The notes: generated by a model not told the origin, from the letters alone. Counted from the first letter of the stretch, positions 9,740-19,144 are shown. The stretch: DNA of 64,000 bases from Synechococcus sp. PROS-9-1 (GCF_014279775.1 NZ_CP047961.1:1302001-1366000); one strand, 5' to 3'. Program-made: numbers and translations.

Positions 9740-10119
9740 TCGATTTAGCGGTTGTGATTGCCCACACGGCTGATCTCTGCCGCAAGCCTTATCAGCATGC
9801 TGTTGTTCCGATTCACGAGGATGAAGGAACATCCAGCATTGACGATCTCTTTGTTCGCATCGAAACCCGTGATGCGTCTGGATCTCGGATGGAGGACATG
9901 GACCTCGAACTCGAGATCTATCGGAGCGGCAGTGATCTGAATCTGATGCTGAGTTGGTGTGATCAAGCTGAGCGCCCCATGCTTTGGCAAGGGCAGCATC
10001 CTGTTTGGATGCATGGAGACAACGGCATGCGCTGCACGGCTCCGGCCGACGGCCAACCCTTGGAAGCGATGGCACGACGACTGAGAGCACAACTTGTTAG
10101 TCAATCTCGAGTGGAATGA
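9736..10119 (+). CDS. Conserved hypothetical protein, 127 aa
   Basis: An acidic soluble protein without signal peptide or membrane helix. It begins MIDLAVVIAHTADLCRKPY and contains DASGSRMEDMDLELEIYRSG near the middle, followed by a tryptophan-bearing segment (LSWCDQAERPMLWQGQ). The start overlaps the stop of the CIA30-like gene (ATGA), so the two are probably made together. I do not recognise the family; a role tied to its CIA30-like neighbour is inference only. Confidence 0.78.
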   Translation: MIDLAVVIAHTADLCRKPYQHAVVPIHEDEGTSSIDDLFVRIETRDASGSRMEDMDLELEIYRSGSDLNLMLSWCDQAERPMLWQGQHPVWMHGDNGMRCTAPADGQPLEAMARRLRAQLVSQSRVE

Positions 10120-10247
10120 CTAACAAGCAATCTGTTTGAGAGCTCTTTACCAAACAATCAAAATGTCGCTTTAAACAAAGGAATTTCACAATTAAATATC
10201 AACCATGTAATGACCAATCCATCATCCATCCCCCCTCTGGGAGTGCC

Positions 10248-11921
10248 TTAATCAGGCTGATCTGTCACGGCACCAAGGCTTGAACTCGAGACAAGTCGAG
10301 CATATTTTCCAAGAACTCCTGTCTTATATTTAGGCTGATGTCCTGACCAAATGCTGCGGCGTCTTTCGAGTTCAACCTCATTCACATTGAGTTGAAGAAG
10401 ATTCTGATTGGCATCCACGGTGATGCTATCTCCCTCCATCACAAGGCCGATCGCTCCACCAACGGCAGCTTCTGGAGCCACATGGCCAACGACCAAACCG
10501 TACGTTCCTCCGCTGAAGCGACCATCCGTAATCAGCGCCACCTTGTCTCCTAGTCCCTGCCCAACAATGGCAGCGGTTGGTGCAAGCATTTCGCGCATTC
10601 CAGGTCCTCCCACTGGACCTTCCTGGCGAATCACGATGACATCACCGGCATGAATCTGTTTCCCAATAATCGACGCTAAACAATCTTCTTCGCTTTCAAA
10701 AACCCGCGCAGGACCGGTGAGGACAGGGGTTTTAATGCCGCTGATTTTGGCGACAGCTCCTTCGCTTGCCAAATTCCCCTTCAAGATGGCCAAGTGCCCT
10801 TTCGCATAAAGGGGATCACTCAGTGGCCTGATCACTTCTTGTCCTTCGGGAGGTGTTGAAGGAACATTCGCCAACAGTTCCTGCAGTGTTTTGCCTTCAA
10901 TCGTGCGGCAATTGCCATGGAGCAGCCCTGCATCCAATAGCAATTTCATCACCTGGGGAATGCCGCCTGCCTGATGAAGATCCACGGTGACAAAACGACC
11001 GCTCGGTTTGAGATCGCAAATCACAGGCACACGCTCCCGGATCATTTCAAAATCATCAATGCTGAGATCAACGCCTGCTGTGCGCGCGATTGCGAGCAAA
11101 TGCAACACAGAGTTGGTGGACCCGCCCACCGCCATGATCACACTGATGGCATTCTCAAAGGCTTCACGCGTTAACAAATCAAGTGGACGAATATTGGATT
11201 TAATTGCTTCAACAAGAACTTCACCAGAACGCGCCGCACTCTCTGCCTTTTCCTCATCTTCAGCAGCCATTGTTGAACTGTGGGGAAGACTCAGCCCCAT
11301 CGTTTCAATCGCAGCACTCATCGTATTGGCCGTAAACATGCCTCCACAGCTGCCAGCACCTGGGCAAGCATTTTTTTCAATTGCTGTTAGCTGCTCTTCA
11401 TCAATTTTCCCGCTCGTAATCTGACCGACAGCCTCAAAAGCACTGACAACAGTGAGGTCACAGCCTCCTAGTTTCCCAGGCTTAATTGTTCCCCCATACA
11501 CAAAGATCGAGGGAATATTCATACGTGCCATCGCCAACATGGCTCCGGGCATATTTTTATCGCAGCCACCAACGGCCAGAACACCATCCATGCTCTGGGC
11601 ATTGCATGCGGTTTCAATCGCATCAGCGATCACCTCACGGCTCACCAAGGAATATTTCATTCCTTCGGTGCCCATGGAAATGCCATCACTCACAGTGATC
11701 GTGCCAAACATCTGAGGCATTCCGCCTGCTTTTCGAGCAGAGTCTTCAGCACGACGGGACAGAGCATCCAATCCCACGTTGCACGGTGTGATCGTGCTGT
11801 AACCGTTTGCGATCCCGATGATTGGCTTGCCGAAATCATCATCACCGAAGCCAACCGCTCTCAGCATTGCTCGATTTGGTGAGCGCTGAATGCCTTGAGT
11901 AACGGCGTCTGAGCGAAGCAT
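10248..11921 (-). CDS. ilvD: Dihydroxy-acid dehydratase
   Basis: A 557-residue Fe-S dehydratase of branched-chain amino acid synthesis. It shows the cluster ligands GGCDKNMPG (about residues 115-123) and [16 protein letters not shown] (about 186-201), the Mg-binding region near [12 protein letters not shown] (about 38-49), and the C-terminal [14 protein letters not shown]. The ATG at 11921 ([11 protein letters not shown]) fits the family; an upstream in-frame start at 11957 would add 12 unrelated residues. It lies downstream of a coiled-coil membrane protein on the same strand. Confidence 0.97.
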   Translation of the reverse strand: MLRSDAVTQGIQRSPNRAMLRAVGFGDDDFGKPIIGIANGYSTITPCNVGLDALSRRAEDSARKAGGMPQMFGTITVSDGISMGTEGMKYSLVSREVIADAIETACNAQSMDGVLAVGGCDKNMPGAMLAMARMNIPSIFVYGGTIKPGKLGGCDLTVVSAFEAVGQITSGKIDEEQLTAIEKNACPGAGSCGGMFTANTMSAAIETMGLSLPHSSTMAAEDEEKAESAARSGEVLVEAIKSNIRPLDLLTREAFENAISVIMAVGGSTNSVLHLLAIARTAGVDLSIDDFEMIRERVPVICDLKPSGRFVTVDLHQAGGIPQVMKLLLDAGLLHGNCRTIEGKTLQELLANVPSTPPEGQEVIRPLSDPLYAKGHLAILKGNLASEGAVAKISGIKTPVLTGPARVFESEEDCLASIIGKQIHAGDVIVIRQEGPVGGPGMREMLAPTAAIVGQGLGDKVALITDGRFSGGTYGLVVGHVAPEAAVGGAIGLVMEGDSITVDANQNLLQLNVNEVELERRRSIWSGHQPKYKTGVLGKYARLVSSSSLGAVTDQPD

Positions 11922-11974
11922 GGCAACGACTGGATCGCAGATGGGGACAAGCCCCAACTTACCGGCCGTGGTGA

Positions 11975-12265
11975 TTACGACTTTGAGCCGAGGTCTTCAA
12001 GCTGACGACGGACATCAGAGATGGCTGAATTGAGCTGCTCAACACGATGTTCAAGCTGATCCTCACGATCGGCGTATTGATTGGCCTCAAATGCCTCACT
12101 ACCGTCTTGCATCCTTGGCGCATAGAGCATGGAACGCTGACGCTTGATCCGCTGACGCCGTTCTGCTTCGGTGAGCAGCCACCAACCCACTCCTGCTGCC
12201 CCAATGAGAGCTCCGCTCAGGAGTGTGAAGAGTGTTCCTGAGGTGGATTCCTGCTGCCTGCTCAT
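11975..12265 (-). CDS. Single-pass membrane protein with coiled coil
   Basis: A 96-residue protein. One N-terminal hydrophobic helix (about residues 11-30, [20 protein letters not shown]) is followed by a basic stretch ([12 protein letters not shown]) and then a predicted coiled coil (about residues 64-94, [20 protein letters not shown]). By charge, the C-terminal coiled coil should face the cytoplasm. The family is not recognised. It lies between the UPRTase-like gene (24 nt) and ilvD (53 nt), same strand. Confidence 0.78.
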   Translation of the reverse strand: MSRQQESTSGTLFTLLSGALIGAAGVGWWLLTEAERRQRIKRQRSMLYAPRMQDGSEAFEANQYADREDQLEHRVEQLNSAISDVRRQLEDLGSKS

Positions 12266-12289
12266 CGCCGCCGATGGATTTTTTCAAGC

Positions 12290-12907
12290 CTAGGTCGAGG
12301 GAGCTGTTCTGATTTGCAGCCGTTGAGATGTGTTGCCAATCCCAGGAGAAATCTGACCATTCGCATTGAGTTCTTCATCAATGCAGGCGGTATGAATGGT
12401 GAGTTCGGGGAATGTTTCACCCAGTCGTTTGAGTCCAGGGCTAGCTGTTAAAGCAGAAATCACACGAAGCCTTCGGCTCTCAACACCTTTTGAGACAAGC
12501 TCTTCCATCAGCCCGACAAGCTCCTCTCCATCACTGATTTGATCGATCAGCAACACGAGACCAGCGTTCGCTTCGATCGTTTCAGGCAAGCCACCTAGAC
12601 AGAGCTCTGCGTGGGGCAACACTTGCCTAGCTCCTTCCCAGAGCATCAGCCCACCAGGAAGAGAGGGCACGGCAAGCAAGGGAACACCCGTTTCGATCAC
12701 GGTTCCTTCCGTGAGCTCCAGCGCGGTTTGTACCTCCTCACGGCGATGGGGAAGCCAATCTCGCAAGGCTTCATAGGTGAGCCAACGTCCCAACTCCTCG
12801 AGCGCTGTTCGATACAGCGATGGTGGTGTGCCCGCATGACGCAACATCGTGAGCCAGTGAGCAATGAGTGGATGGGGGGGAACAACCACCCTCAAGGTTT
12901 TGGCCAT
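12290..12907 (-). CDS. Uracil phosphoribosyltransferase-like protein
   Basis: A 205-residue protein with the UPRTase N-terminal signature VVPPHPLIAHWLTMLRHAGT (about residues 9-28) and ELGRWLTYEALRDWLP (about 38-53). UPRTase makes UMP from uracil and PRPP. The usual PRPP loop (D-P-M-L-A-T-G-G-S) is here LLIDQISDGEEL, and the C-terminal uracil loop (PGLGDAGDR in the family) is PGIGNTSQRL. Both changes suggest a degenerate or altered active site, so I withhold the symbol upp. It is the first gene of a short minus-strand group ahead of ilvD. Confidence 0.8.
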   Translation of the reverse strand: MAKTLRVVVPPHPLIAHWLTMLRHAGTPPSLYRTALEELGRWLTYEALRDWLPHRREEVQTALELTEGTVIETGVPLLAVPSLPGGLMLWEGARQVLPHAELCLGGLPETIEANAGLVLLIDQISDGEELVGLMEELVSKGVESRRLRVISALTASPGLKRLGETFPELTIHTACIDEELNANGQISPGIGNTSQRLQIRTAPST

Positions 12908-12992
12908 GGCACGTGGCGGGGCAGGTGTCTGCCATAACGTGACCGTTCAAGTTACGGCAGCTGCAGCCTGAAGCCGGCTGCATCCATCTCTG

Positions 12993-13511
12993 ATGCTCCT
13001 TCCCGAATTGTTCCGTAAGCACCTGTTACCCGTTTTATTCGGGGTGCTTCTTACGTCGAGCTTGATCTCCTTTCCAATTGCTGCTCAAGCGATCACTGCG
13101 CCTGAATTGCGCGGTCAGTTTGCGGTGCAAGACATCAGCGACGACATGCATGGCAGGGATTTAAAAGAAAAAGAATTTTTGAAAGCTGATCTCCGTGGTG
13201 TTGATCTCAGTGAGACCGACCTGCGCGGAGCTGTGATCAACACCTCTCAACTGCAAGGGGCCGATCTACATGGAGCGAACCTTGAGGATGTGGTGGCATT
13301 TTCTAGCCGATTTGATGAAACCGACCTAAGCGACGCAAACTTCACGAACGCGATGCTGATGCAAAGCCGGTTTGTGGATGCACGTATTGAAGGAACGGAT
13401 TTCACCAACGCCGTGATCGACCTCACTCAGATGAAGGCTTTATGTGGTCGTGCCAGTGGTGTGAATAGCGTCAGCGGCGTCAGCACTCGCGAAAGCCTGG
13501 GGTGCCGCTGA
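12993..13511 (+). CDS. Exported pentapeptide-repeat protein
   Basis: A 172-residue protein with a signal peptide (hydrophobic core LLPVLFGVLLTSSLISF, cleavage expected after AAQA near residue 33). About 15 tandem A(D/N)LXX-type pentapeptides follow (LKADLRGVDLSETDLRGAVI and on), which fold as a right-handed quadrilateral beta helix. Cyanobacteria export many such proteins to the thylakoid lumen; the ligand is unknown here. Two cysteines near the C terminus (ALCGR and LGCR) may form a disulfide. The stop codon overlaps the cobW start by one base. Confidence 0.9.
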   Translation: MLLPELFRKHLLPVLFGVLLTSSLISFPIAAQAITAPELRGQFAVQDISDDMHGRDLKEKEFLKADLRGVDLSETDLRGAVINTSQLQGADLHGANLEDVVAFSSRFDETDLSDANFTNAMLMQSRFVDARIEGTDFTNAVIDLTQMKALCGRASGVNSVSGVSTRESLGCR

Positions 13512-14605
13512 TGTCGGGACGTCTTCCCGTCACGGTGATTACCGGCTTTCTTGGAGCCGGGAAAACAACACTGTTGCGCCATTTATTGATCAACAGCGGC
13601 CAACGACTCGCGGTGATGGTCAACGAGTTCGGAACCGTCGGCCTCGACGGCGATCTCATCCGAAGCTGCGGCTTCTGCCCTGAGGATGAAATCGATGGGC
13701 GTCTCGTTGAGCTGAACAACGGGTGCCTCTGCTGCACCGTGCAGGACGATTTTCTACCCACAATGGAAACGCTGCTCGCTCGCGCTGATCAGCTCGATGG
13801 AATCGTTGTTGAAACCAGTGGTTTAGCCCTTCCTAGGCCCCTGCTTCAGGCGCTCGAATGGCCCGCCATCCGGGCCCGGGTGCATGTGAATGGCGTGGTC
13901 ACTGTTGTGGATGGAGAAGCCCTGAACAACGGAAGTCCTGTGGGAGATCCAGAGGCGTTGGAACGGCAACGCCAGGAAGACCCAAGCCTGGACCACCTCA
14001 CGGCCATTGATGAGTTGTTCGCCGATCAACTTCAATCCGCTGACCTGGTGCTGGTCAGCCGCTCTGATTGCTTAGAGCCCACCGAACTGGACCAGATCCA
14101 GCAATCACTTGTCCCCAAGATCCGAACCGGGACAACGGTGATCCCCATGACTCGTGGTCAAGTCGACCCGAGTTTGCTTCTAGGAGTGGAGCGAGAGACA
14201 TCAGGGGTCCATGACCATGAGCACCACGACCATGACCATCACGACCATGACCATCACGACCATGCACATGATCACCACGATCACACGCACTTAGATGTTG
14301 TTGGCGGCAATGTTCGTTTTGAAGGCGTGATTCAACGTTCGGACTTTGAACGGATCCTTCCTTCTTTCGTGACTGAACATCAGGTGGTGCGCCTAAAAGG
14401 AAGGGTCTGGTTACCTGGCAAATCCCTTCCTCTGCAAGTGCAAATGGTTGGCCCACGCTTAGAGACTTGGTTTGAAGCCGCTCCTCATCAGGCCTGGACT
14501 CCTGAAAGCCGATCAGGGGTGGATCTGGTTGTGATTGGATTCGACCCAAGCGCCTCTGAAAAACTCACAACCCTCCTCCTTGCTTCCACTGCTTCGAGCC
14601 AATGA
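13511..14605 (+). CDS. CobW/COG0523-family GTPase with His-rich loop
   Basis: A 364-residue G3E GTPase of the metal-chaperone family. Walker A GFLGAGKTT is at about residues 12-20, the metal-binding CLCC motif at 72-75, and a His/Asp-rich segment at about 233-260 (DHEHHDHDHHDHDHHDHAHD), followed by the C-terminal CobW_C domain. Relatives deliver zinc or cobalt to target enzymes. The guanine-specificity motif expected as NKxD reads VSRSD, which is notable. The ATG at 13511 shares one base with the pentapeptide gene stop (TGATG), so the two are coupled. Confidence 0.92.
   Translation: MSGRLPVTVITGFLGAGKTTLLRHLLINSGQRLAVMVNEFGTVGLDGDLIRSCGFCPEDEIDGRLVELNNGCLCCTVQDDFLPTMETLLARADQLDGIVVETSGLALPRPLLQALEWPAIRARVHVNGVVTVVDGEALNNGSPVGDPEALERQRQEDPSLDHLTAIDELFADQLQSADLVLVSRSDCLEPTELDQIQQSLVPKIRTGTTVIPMTRGQVDPSLLLGVERETSGVHDHEHHDHDHHDHDHHDHAHDHHDHTHLDVVGGNVRFEGVIQRSDFERILPSFVTEHQVVRLKGRVWLPGKSLPLQVQMVGPRLETWFEAAPHQAWTPESRSGVDLVVIGFDPSASEKLTTLLLASTASSQ
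14209..14292 (+). repeat. Tandem Asp-His codon repeat in cobW
   Basis: Repeats of a 15-nt unit (GACCATGACCATCAC, encoding DHDHH) and its variants lie inside the CobW coding region. This is a simple in-frame expansion likely to vary in length between strains, and it makes the metal-binding loop. Confidence 0.6.
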
Positions 14606-14941
14606 GTCAAGGAAAAGCTCTCAGTCATTGAGGAATGACAATTTCACTAACTAATTACTGAAATTTATTTTCGCTAAAGGACGAGCTGAGGCTCAAGAAT
14701 CGCTAGGAGCCTTGAACTGATCTCAATAGGTTTGGGGCTAGTCAACACAAATTCCTGGGCCTGACTCGAGGCACTGAATTCGAGACCTGCGCAGACAGCA
14801 CTGAGCAGCAACAGGCAAGGCGTCGCTTTGCTTGACAACAGCTGAAAAGGCGCAGACAAAATGATCCGAACGATCGAAAGAACTTTTTTTAAGGGGTTTA
14901 TTCACTCCTTTTGGAAAAAATAAAAGGTGGTCTAGCTGGCC
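14606..14941. other. Intergenic region between cobW and methyltransferase
   Basis: AT-rich. A short hairpin (GTCATT / AATGAC, loop GAGG) about 20 nt after the cobW stop may aid termination but lacks a clear T-run. The only candidate gene is the short minus-strand frame at 14674-14859. Confidence 0.35.
14674..14859 (-). CDS. Possible small exported protein
   Basis: A 61-codon frame with a TTG start. It reads as a signal peptide (TPCLLLLSAVCAGLEFSASS, possible cleavage after SQA) followed by about 26 mature residues. No family is recognised, and the weak start keeps confidence low. An internal TTG would give about 54 residues with the same signal sequence. Confidence 0.32.
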   Translation of the reverse strand: MSAPFQLLSSKATPCLLLLSAVCAGLEFSASSQAQEFVLTSPKPIEISSRLLAILEPQLVL

Positions 14942-15520
14942 CTAACCCTGGCGCCAATCCAAGCCAGGAATACCGGGAAGGATTGCTGGTGTATTGGAGC
15001 GATACGTCACATAGTCCGGATGGACGCTGCAGAGGCGTTGTTCTTCGCGGTGGGCCTTGCCATTGAGCACCGCAACCAAGAGCAACAACAGTGCCAGGTG
15101 AAGCAGGCTTCCTTTGGCAAGGAGTACACCAATGGAGCAAATCACAACAGCTCGATAGAGAGGGTGCCGGCAACGGCCATACACCCCCGTGGTGATCAAA
15201 GCGGCGTTGGGCTTTGGATCCGGTAATGGGGAAAGGCTGGGGCCTAACGCCAGAAAACCCTGCAGAGCCAAGCCAAGCCCAACAGCGAACACCATCAACC
15301 CCGTGACATGAAGCCAGCCAGGCCAACTCCAGGCCTCGATGAGCTCAGAGGGCCAGGTTGGAAGGATGTGAGCGCAGATCAGAACCACTTGCGCCACCAA
15401 CCACCACTCACCCTTTTGATTGTTGAGCAAGCCTGTCCAGCTCAGCCCCCAACCCTGAAAACTTTCACGCCAATCACCCTGTTGCCTTGACTCCTTGAAC
15501 GGAAGACCTTTGTTTTCCAT
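14942..15520 (-). CDS. Membrane methyltransferase, ICMT/PEMT-like
   Basis: A 192-residue membrane protein with about four hydrophobic helices and the C-terminal signature of isoprenylcysteine/phospholipid methyltransferases: TTGVYGRCRHPLYRAV near residue 126 (the usual G.Y...RHP.Y motif) and the AHREEQRL...HPDYVTYRS segment near 165-185 (usual EE..L...FG..Y..Y). It is expected to methylate a lipid or prenyl-type substrate with S-adenosylmethionine; the substrate is unknown. The ATG at 15520 is chosen over an in-frame upstream start at 15580. A second relative lies at 62265-62897. Confidence 0.8.
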   Translation of the reverse strand: MENKGLPFKESRQQGDWRESFQGWGLSWTGLLNNQKGEWWLVAQVVLICAHILPTWPSELIEAWSWPGWLHVTGLMVFAVGLGLALQGFLALGPSLSPLPDPKPNAALITTGVYGRCRHPLYRAVVICSIGVLLAKGSLLHLALLLLLVAVLNGKAHREEQRLCSVHPDYVTYRSNTPAILPGIPGLDWRQG

Positions 15521-15710
15521 GGTGATCTGCAGGATGAGTCCATCGGCAGGTCGCCTCGAGCGCAGACCCCACCCCAGCAAAGCGCATCCGCATCAAACCG
15601 CTGCCCTCGGGCTCATCCACGGCCTCAGCGTGTGCCAGCCGCACGAAGCCTGAATCGATCAGCAGAAGTGGTGTGATCAACCTGAGTGTGAATCCGATGG
15701 ATTGGATCAC
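15474..15710 (-). CDS. Possible small exported protein overlapping the methyltransferase
   Basis: A 78-codon frame with a GTG start. It shows a signal-peptide-like N terminus (LRLITPLLLIDSGFVRLAHA) and a mature part with one cysteine. It overlaps the start of the downstream methyltransferase by 47 nt in another frame. Codon choice looks plausible, but no family is recognised. Confidence 0.35.
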   Translation of the reverse strand: MIQSIGFTLRLITPLLLIDSGFVRLAHAEAVDEPEGSGLMRMRFAGVGSALEATCRWTHPADHHGKQRSSVQGVKATG

Positions 15711-15811
15711 AGATCAAGGGCATGGAGACGTGGTCTGTTTTCAACCTGAAAAGAAAGTGACTGGAGCGGGACTACGGCCTGCCAAGATTTAACAATTCCT
15801 GCTCCGAGCCC

Positions 15812-16066
15812 GTGCCGCGTTATCAAGCTCGTGTTCTGGTGCATCTGCGCCCTTCTGTCCTCGATCCAGCCGGTGAGGCCACGCGTTCGGCTGCCAGTCG
15901 ATTAGGGGTGGAAGGCATCGAGCGCCTACGCATCGGCAAGGCTGTCGAGCTGGAACTGGAGGCGTCTGATGAAGCCGATGCCCGCCAACAGGTTGAGCTG
16001 TTGAGTGATCGCCTGCTAGCCAACCCTGTGATTGAGAACTGGACTCTGGAACTCAAGTTGTCATGA
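15812..16066 (+). CDS. purS: Phosphoribosylformylglycinamidine synthase subunit PurS
   Basis: An 84-residue small subunit of the three-part FGAM synthase (PurSQL) of purine synthesis; it bridges the glutaminase PurQ and synthetase PurL. It shows the family pattern: a beta strand [18 protein letters not shown], then [17 protein letters not shown], and the C-terminal [13 protein letters not shown]. It uses a GTG start at 15812. The stop overlaps the purQ start by 4 nt (ATGA), as in most cyanobacteria and Gram-positive bacteria. Confidence 0.95.
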   Translation: MPRYQARVLVHLRPSVLDPAGEATRSAASRLGVEGIERLRIGKAVELELEASDEADARQQVELLSDRLLANPVIENWTLELKLS

Positions 16067-16722
16067 GCATTGGTGTTGTTGTCTTCCCTGGCTCCAATTG
16101 CGACCGGGATGTCCGTTGGGCGACGCAGGGATGCCTTGGCATGCCAACCCGCTACCTCTGGCATGAGGAGACAGATCTCAGCGGCCTAGAAGCTGTAGTC
16201 CTGCCGGGAGGCTTTAGTTATGGCGACTATTTGCGCTGCGGAGCCATCGCCAGGTTTGCCCCAGTGCTGGAATCGTTGGTCGATTTCGCCAACAAGGGAG
16301 GACGAGTGCTGGGCATCTGCAACGGATTTCAGGTGCTCACTGAACTCGGATTATTGCCAGGAGCACTCACTCGCAATAGCGGTCTGCATTTCATCTGCGA
16401 AGACACTCCTCTCAATGTGGTGAGTGCTCGCACTCCCTGGCTCTCTCATTTCAAAGCAGGCAGTGAGATCCAACTACCGATTGCCCATGGAGAAGGCCGT
16501 TATCAATGCAGCGAAGACACACTCAAATCCCTTCAAGACAATGACGGCATCGCGCTGAAATACAACAACAATCCCAATGGCTCCGTTGCCGACATTGCTG
16601 GAATCACAAATCCAGCGGGCAATGTGCTCGGATTGATGCCCCATCCTGAGCGGGCCTGTGATCCAGCAACAGGTGGCGTTGATGGACGCCAATTGATTGA
16701 AGCCCTGATCCAACAATCATGA
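16063..16722 (+). CDS. purQ: Phosphoribosylformylglycinamidine synthase subunit PurQ
   Basis: A 219-residue class I glutamine amidotransferase that releases ammonia from glutamine for FGAM synthesis. It begins [14 protein letters not shown] and has [16 protein letters not shown] (about residues 47-62), the nucleophile region GICNGFQVL (Cys about 86) and the catalytic His/Glu in MPHPERA near residue 197. It is complete and of normal length. It is coupled to purS; purL is not in this window. Confidence 0.97.
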   Translation: MSIGVVVFPGSNCDRDVRWATQGCLGMPTRYLWHEETDLSGLEAVVLPGGFSYGDYLRCGAIARFAPVLESLVDFANKGGRVLGICNGFQVLTELGLLPGALTRNSGLHFICEDTPLNVVSARTPWLSHFKAGSEIQLPIAHGEGRYQCSEDTLKSLQDNDGIALKYNNNPNGSVADIAGITNPAGNVLGLMPHPERACDPATGGVDGRQLIEALIQQS

Positions 16723-16773
16723 CCCGTCCCTACTAGCTCTGACACAAGACAGGAAAATCAAGAGCATCAGTTG

Positions 16774-16827
16774 ATTGACACTGACTTGAGTCAATCCAAC
16801 AATTAAATATATTCATTGAGTCAATCA
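16774..16827. repeat. Repeated GTCAATC elements upstream of LD-carboxypeptidase
   Basis: The 11-mer TTGAGTCAATC occurs at 16787-16797 and again at 16817-16827, spaced 30 bp start to start. An inverted copy of its core (GATTGAC) is at 16774-16780. The region between purQ (16722) and the carboxypeptidase (17011) is otherwise an AT-rich gap without a gene. The spacing of about three helical turns is compatible with a regulator site. Confidence 0.4.
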
Positions 16828-17010
16828 AATAAGGCAATTATTTATTAATTTTGATCGATTAGACCACTCAAGGCATGAATCAGGCCTGATCACAGTCAAA
16901 GCAGACCTTTACTATTGCAATTTATCCTCAAAACTGGTTTTCAGAGATCGTTTAAAGCACAATCCCGGTTGAATTATCAGACTAAGGTTCATTAAAGATG
17001 AAGCCCTTTG

Positions 17011-17991
17011 ATGCATCGTCGATCATTTTTTAGGTTGGGAGTCCCGGCGGCCGTAGCGATGGCCGTTTCATTTTCCGCTAATGGTTTGGCGGCATCGACT
17101 CAAAAGAAGTCCCCACTTCGTCCGTTAAACAAGGGCTCAAGGCTTCGAGTCGTTAATGCCGGAACTTGGCTGGATCCTGAAACAGACTTTGGCCCGTTAG
17201 TGGAACGCTGTGAAGCCGAGGGTTGGATATTAGAAGTCCCAGAATCGGTGAAACGTCAATGGAAATGGTTTTCAGGAACCGATCAACAGCGAGCGGATGA
17301 TCTTGAGCGTGCCTGGAACAATCCTTCTCTGGATGGTCTGATTTATGTCGGTGCTGGCTGGGGAGGTGCCAGGGTTTTAGAAGCTGGCTTTCGCTTCCCC
17401 CATCGCCCGCTCTGGACCCTGGGGTTTTCTGACACCAGCTCGATGCTGATGGCTCAATGGTCCGTTGGTTTACATGGCGCCATCCATGGATCCACCGCTG
17501 GACCTGACCAACAGTGGGAACGAACGGTGGATCTCCTGAAGGGGCAACCGGTCGCCCCACTGCAAGGGCGTTCCGTACGCGCCGGGGTGGTCAAAGGTCC
17601 GCTTGTGGTGACCAATCTCACGGTTGCGACCCATTTGATTGGCACACCCTGGTTCCCTGATCTGCGTGGATCCATCCTGGTGCTGGAGGATGTTGGAGAA
17701 GCTCCCTACAGAGTGGATCGCATGCTCACGCAGTGGCGCAGCTCCGGGGTGCTTCGTGGCCTTGCTGGCGTAGCGACAGGACGATTCAGCTGGAAAGGGG
17801 AGGTAGAGCCAGGTGATTTTTCAATGGATGGAATCCTCGAGGAGCGACTCTCTGATCTAGGCATCCCCTTGCTCATGAATCTGCCCCTTGGACATGGACT
17901 CCCCAACATGGCCCTCCCCCTTGGCGCAACAGCAACACTCGATGCCAATCAAGGAACGCTGCAACTCACGCCTGATCGCATGCCTCGATGA
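17011..17991 (+). CDS. S66 family LD-carboxypeptidase, exported
   Basis: A 326-residue muramoyl-tetrapeptide carboxypeptidase (LdcA) homologue, expected to trim the terminal D-Ala from peptidoglycan tetrapeptides during recycling. The catalytic triad is visible: Ser in GFSDTSS (residue 140), Glu in LEDVGEAPYRVDRM (about 233) and His in LGHGLPN (about 299). Unlike the cytoplasmic E. coli enzyme it begins MHRRSFFRLG with a hydrophobic stretch, which suggests a Tat-type signal (RRSFFR) and export. The ATG at 17011 is preferred to a TTG three bases earlier. The gene ends 6 bp before a minus-strand terminator. Confidence 0.92.
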   Translation: MHRRSFFRLGVPAAVAMAVSFSANGLAASTQKKSPLRPLNKGSRLRVVNAGTWLDPETDFGPLVERCEAEGWILEVPESVKRQWKWFSGTDQQRADDLERAWNNPSLDGLIYVGAGWGGARVLEAGFRFPHRPLWTLGFSDTSSMLMAQWSVGLHGAIHGSTAGPDQQWERTVDLLKGQPVAPLQGRSVRAGVVKGPLVVTNLTVATHLIGTPWFPDLRGSILVLEDVGEAPYRVDRMLTQWRSSGVLRGLAGVATGRFSWKGEVEPGDFSMDGILEERLSDLGIPLLMNLPLGHGLPNMALPLGATATLDANQGTLQLTPDRMPR

Positions 17992-17997
17992 AGCCAT

Positions 17998-18019
17998 AAA
18001 AAAGGGGGCTATTGCCCCC
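17998..18019 (-). terminator. Intrinsic terminator of fbaA
   Basis: On the minus strand a GC-only 6-bp stem (GGGGGC / GCCCCC) with a 4-nt loop is followed by six T, 25 nt past the fbaA stop. It is a strong factor-independent terminator. Confidence 0.82.
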
Positions 18020-18044
18020 CGCTTGGTTGGTTTTGACCGAATAA

Positions 18045-19118
18045 TCAGGCAGCAACTGCTGTCTTGGGGTCAAGGGTGCCTTTTGCATACAGGCCGGAAT
18101 AGAAGTTGATGTCGCGCTGCTTGATCTTGCTGGCGTTGCCGGCAGCCCAGAACTGCTGGAAGCGATCCAAGCAAACCTGCTTCATGTACTTGCGAGCCGG
18201 CTTGTTGAAATGGCGGGGGTCGAAGTTGGCAGGATCAGCCATGGCTGCTTCACGTACGGCAGCAGTGAAGGCCAAACGGCAGTCGGTGTCGATGTTCACT
18301 TTGCGAACACCATTACGGATGCCTTCCTGAATTTCTTCCACGGGAACGCCGTAGGTCTCAGGAATCGCTCCGCCGTACTTGTTGATCATTGCCAACCATT
18401 CCTGGGGAACGGAGGAGGAGCCATGCATCACCAGGTGGGTGTTGGGGATGACTTTGTGAATTTCAGCGATGCGGCTAATGGCCAGCACTTCACCCGTGGG
18501 CTTGCGGGTGAACTTGTAAGCACCATGGCTCGTACCGATGGCGATTGCCAGGGCATCAACCTTGGTCTTGGCCACAAAATCAGCAGCTTCAGCCGGATCG
18601 GTCAGCAGCTGATCCTTGGAGAGCTCACCTTCAAAACCATGGCCGTCCTCGGCTTCGCCTTTACCGGTTTCAAGGGAACCAAGGCAACCCAGTTCACCTT
18701 CAACGCTCACGCCGATGGCATGGGCAACGTCCACCACTTCCTTGGTGACGTTGACGTTGTAGTCGTAACTCGCAGGAGTCTTGGCATCAGCCTCAAGGGA
18801 ACCATCCATCATCACGGAGGTGAAACCGTTGGCAGCCGCTCCGAAGCATGTTGCAGGGCTATTGCCATGGTCCTGGTGCATCACGACAGGGATGTCGGGA
18901 TAGGTCTCAACAGCCGCCAGGATCAGATGACGCAAGAAATTCTCACCTGCATAGGCACGAGCTCCACGTGATGCCTGCAGGATCACAGGAGAGTCAGTCT
19001 CGTGAGCCGCCTCCATGATCGACTGCACCTGCTCAAGGTTATTGACGTTGAAAGCAGGGATGCCGTAGCCGTTTTCCGCGGCATGGTCGAGCAAAAGTCG
19101 AAGCGGAACGAGCGCCAT
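18045..19118 (-). CDS. fbaA: Fructose-bisphosphate aldolase, class II
   Basis: A 357-residue zinc aldolase of the Calvin-type (CbbA) subgroup; it condenses or cleaves fructose- and sedoheptulose-bisphosphates. Zinc ligands and active-site motifs are visible: VMHQDHGNS (about residues 79-87), VEGELGCLG (about 140-148), [11 protein letters not shown] (about 193-203), [10 protein letters not shown] (about 228-237) and [13 protein letters not shown] (about 273-285). It starts [27 protein letters not shown]. It follows a class I aldolase on the same strand after 126 nt containing two hairpins. Confidence 0.97.
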   Translation of the reverse strand: MALVPLRLLLDHAAENGYGIPAFNVNNLEQVQSIMEAAHETDSPVILQASRGARAYAGENFLRHLILAAVETYPDIPVVMHQDHGNSPATCFGAAANGFTSVMMDGSLEADAKTPASYDYNVNVTKEVVDVAHAIGVSVEGELGCLGSLETGKGEAEDGHGFEGELSKDQLLTDPAEAADFVAKTKVDALAIAIGTSHGAYKFTRKPTGEVLAISRIAEIHKVIPNTHLVMHGSSSVPQEWLAMINKYGGAIPETYGVPVEEIQEGIRNGVRKVNIDTDCRLAFTAAVREAAMADPANFDPRHFNKPARKYMKQVCLDRFQQFWAAGNASKIKQRDINFYSGLYAKGTLDPKTAVAA

Positions 19119-19144
19119 AGTGAAGTCCTAACGAAGGCAGATAA

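Noticed and set aside
18210-18971. 253-codon plus-strand frame
   Set aside because: It is fully antisense to fbaA and mirrors its codon structure; no family pattern.
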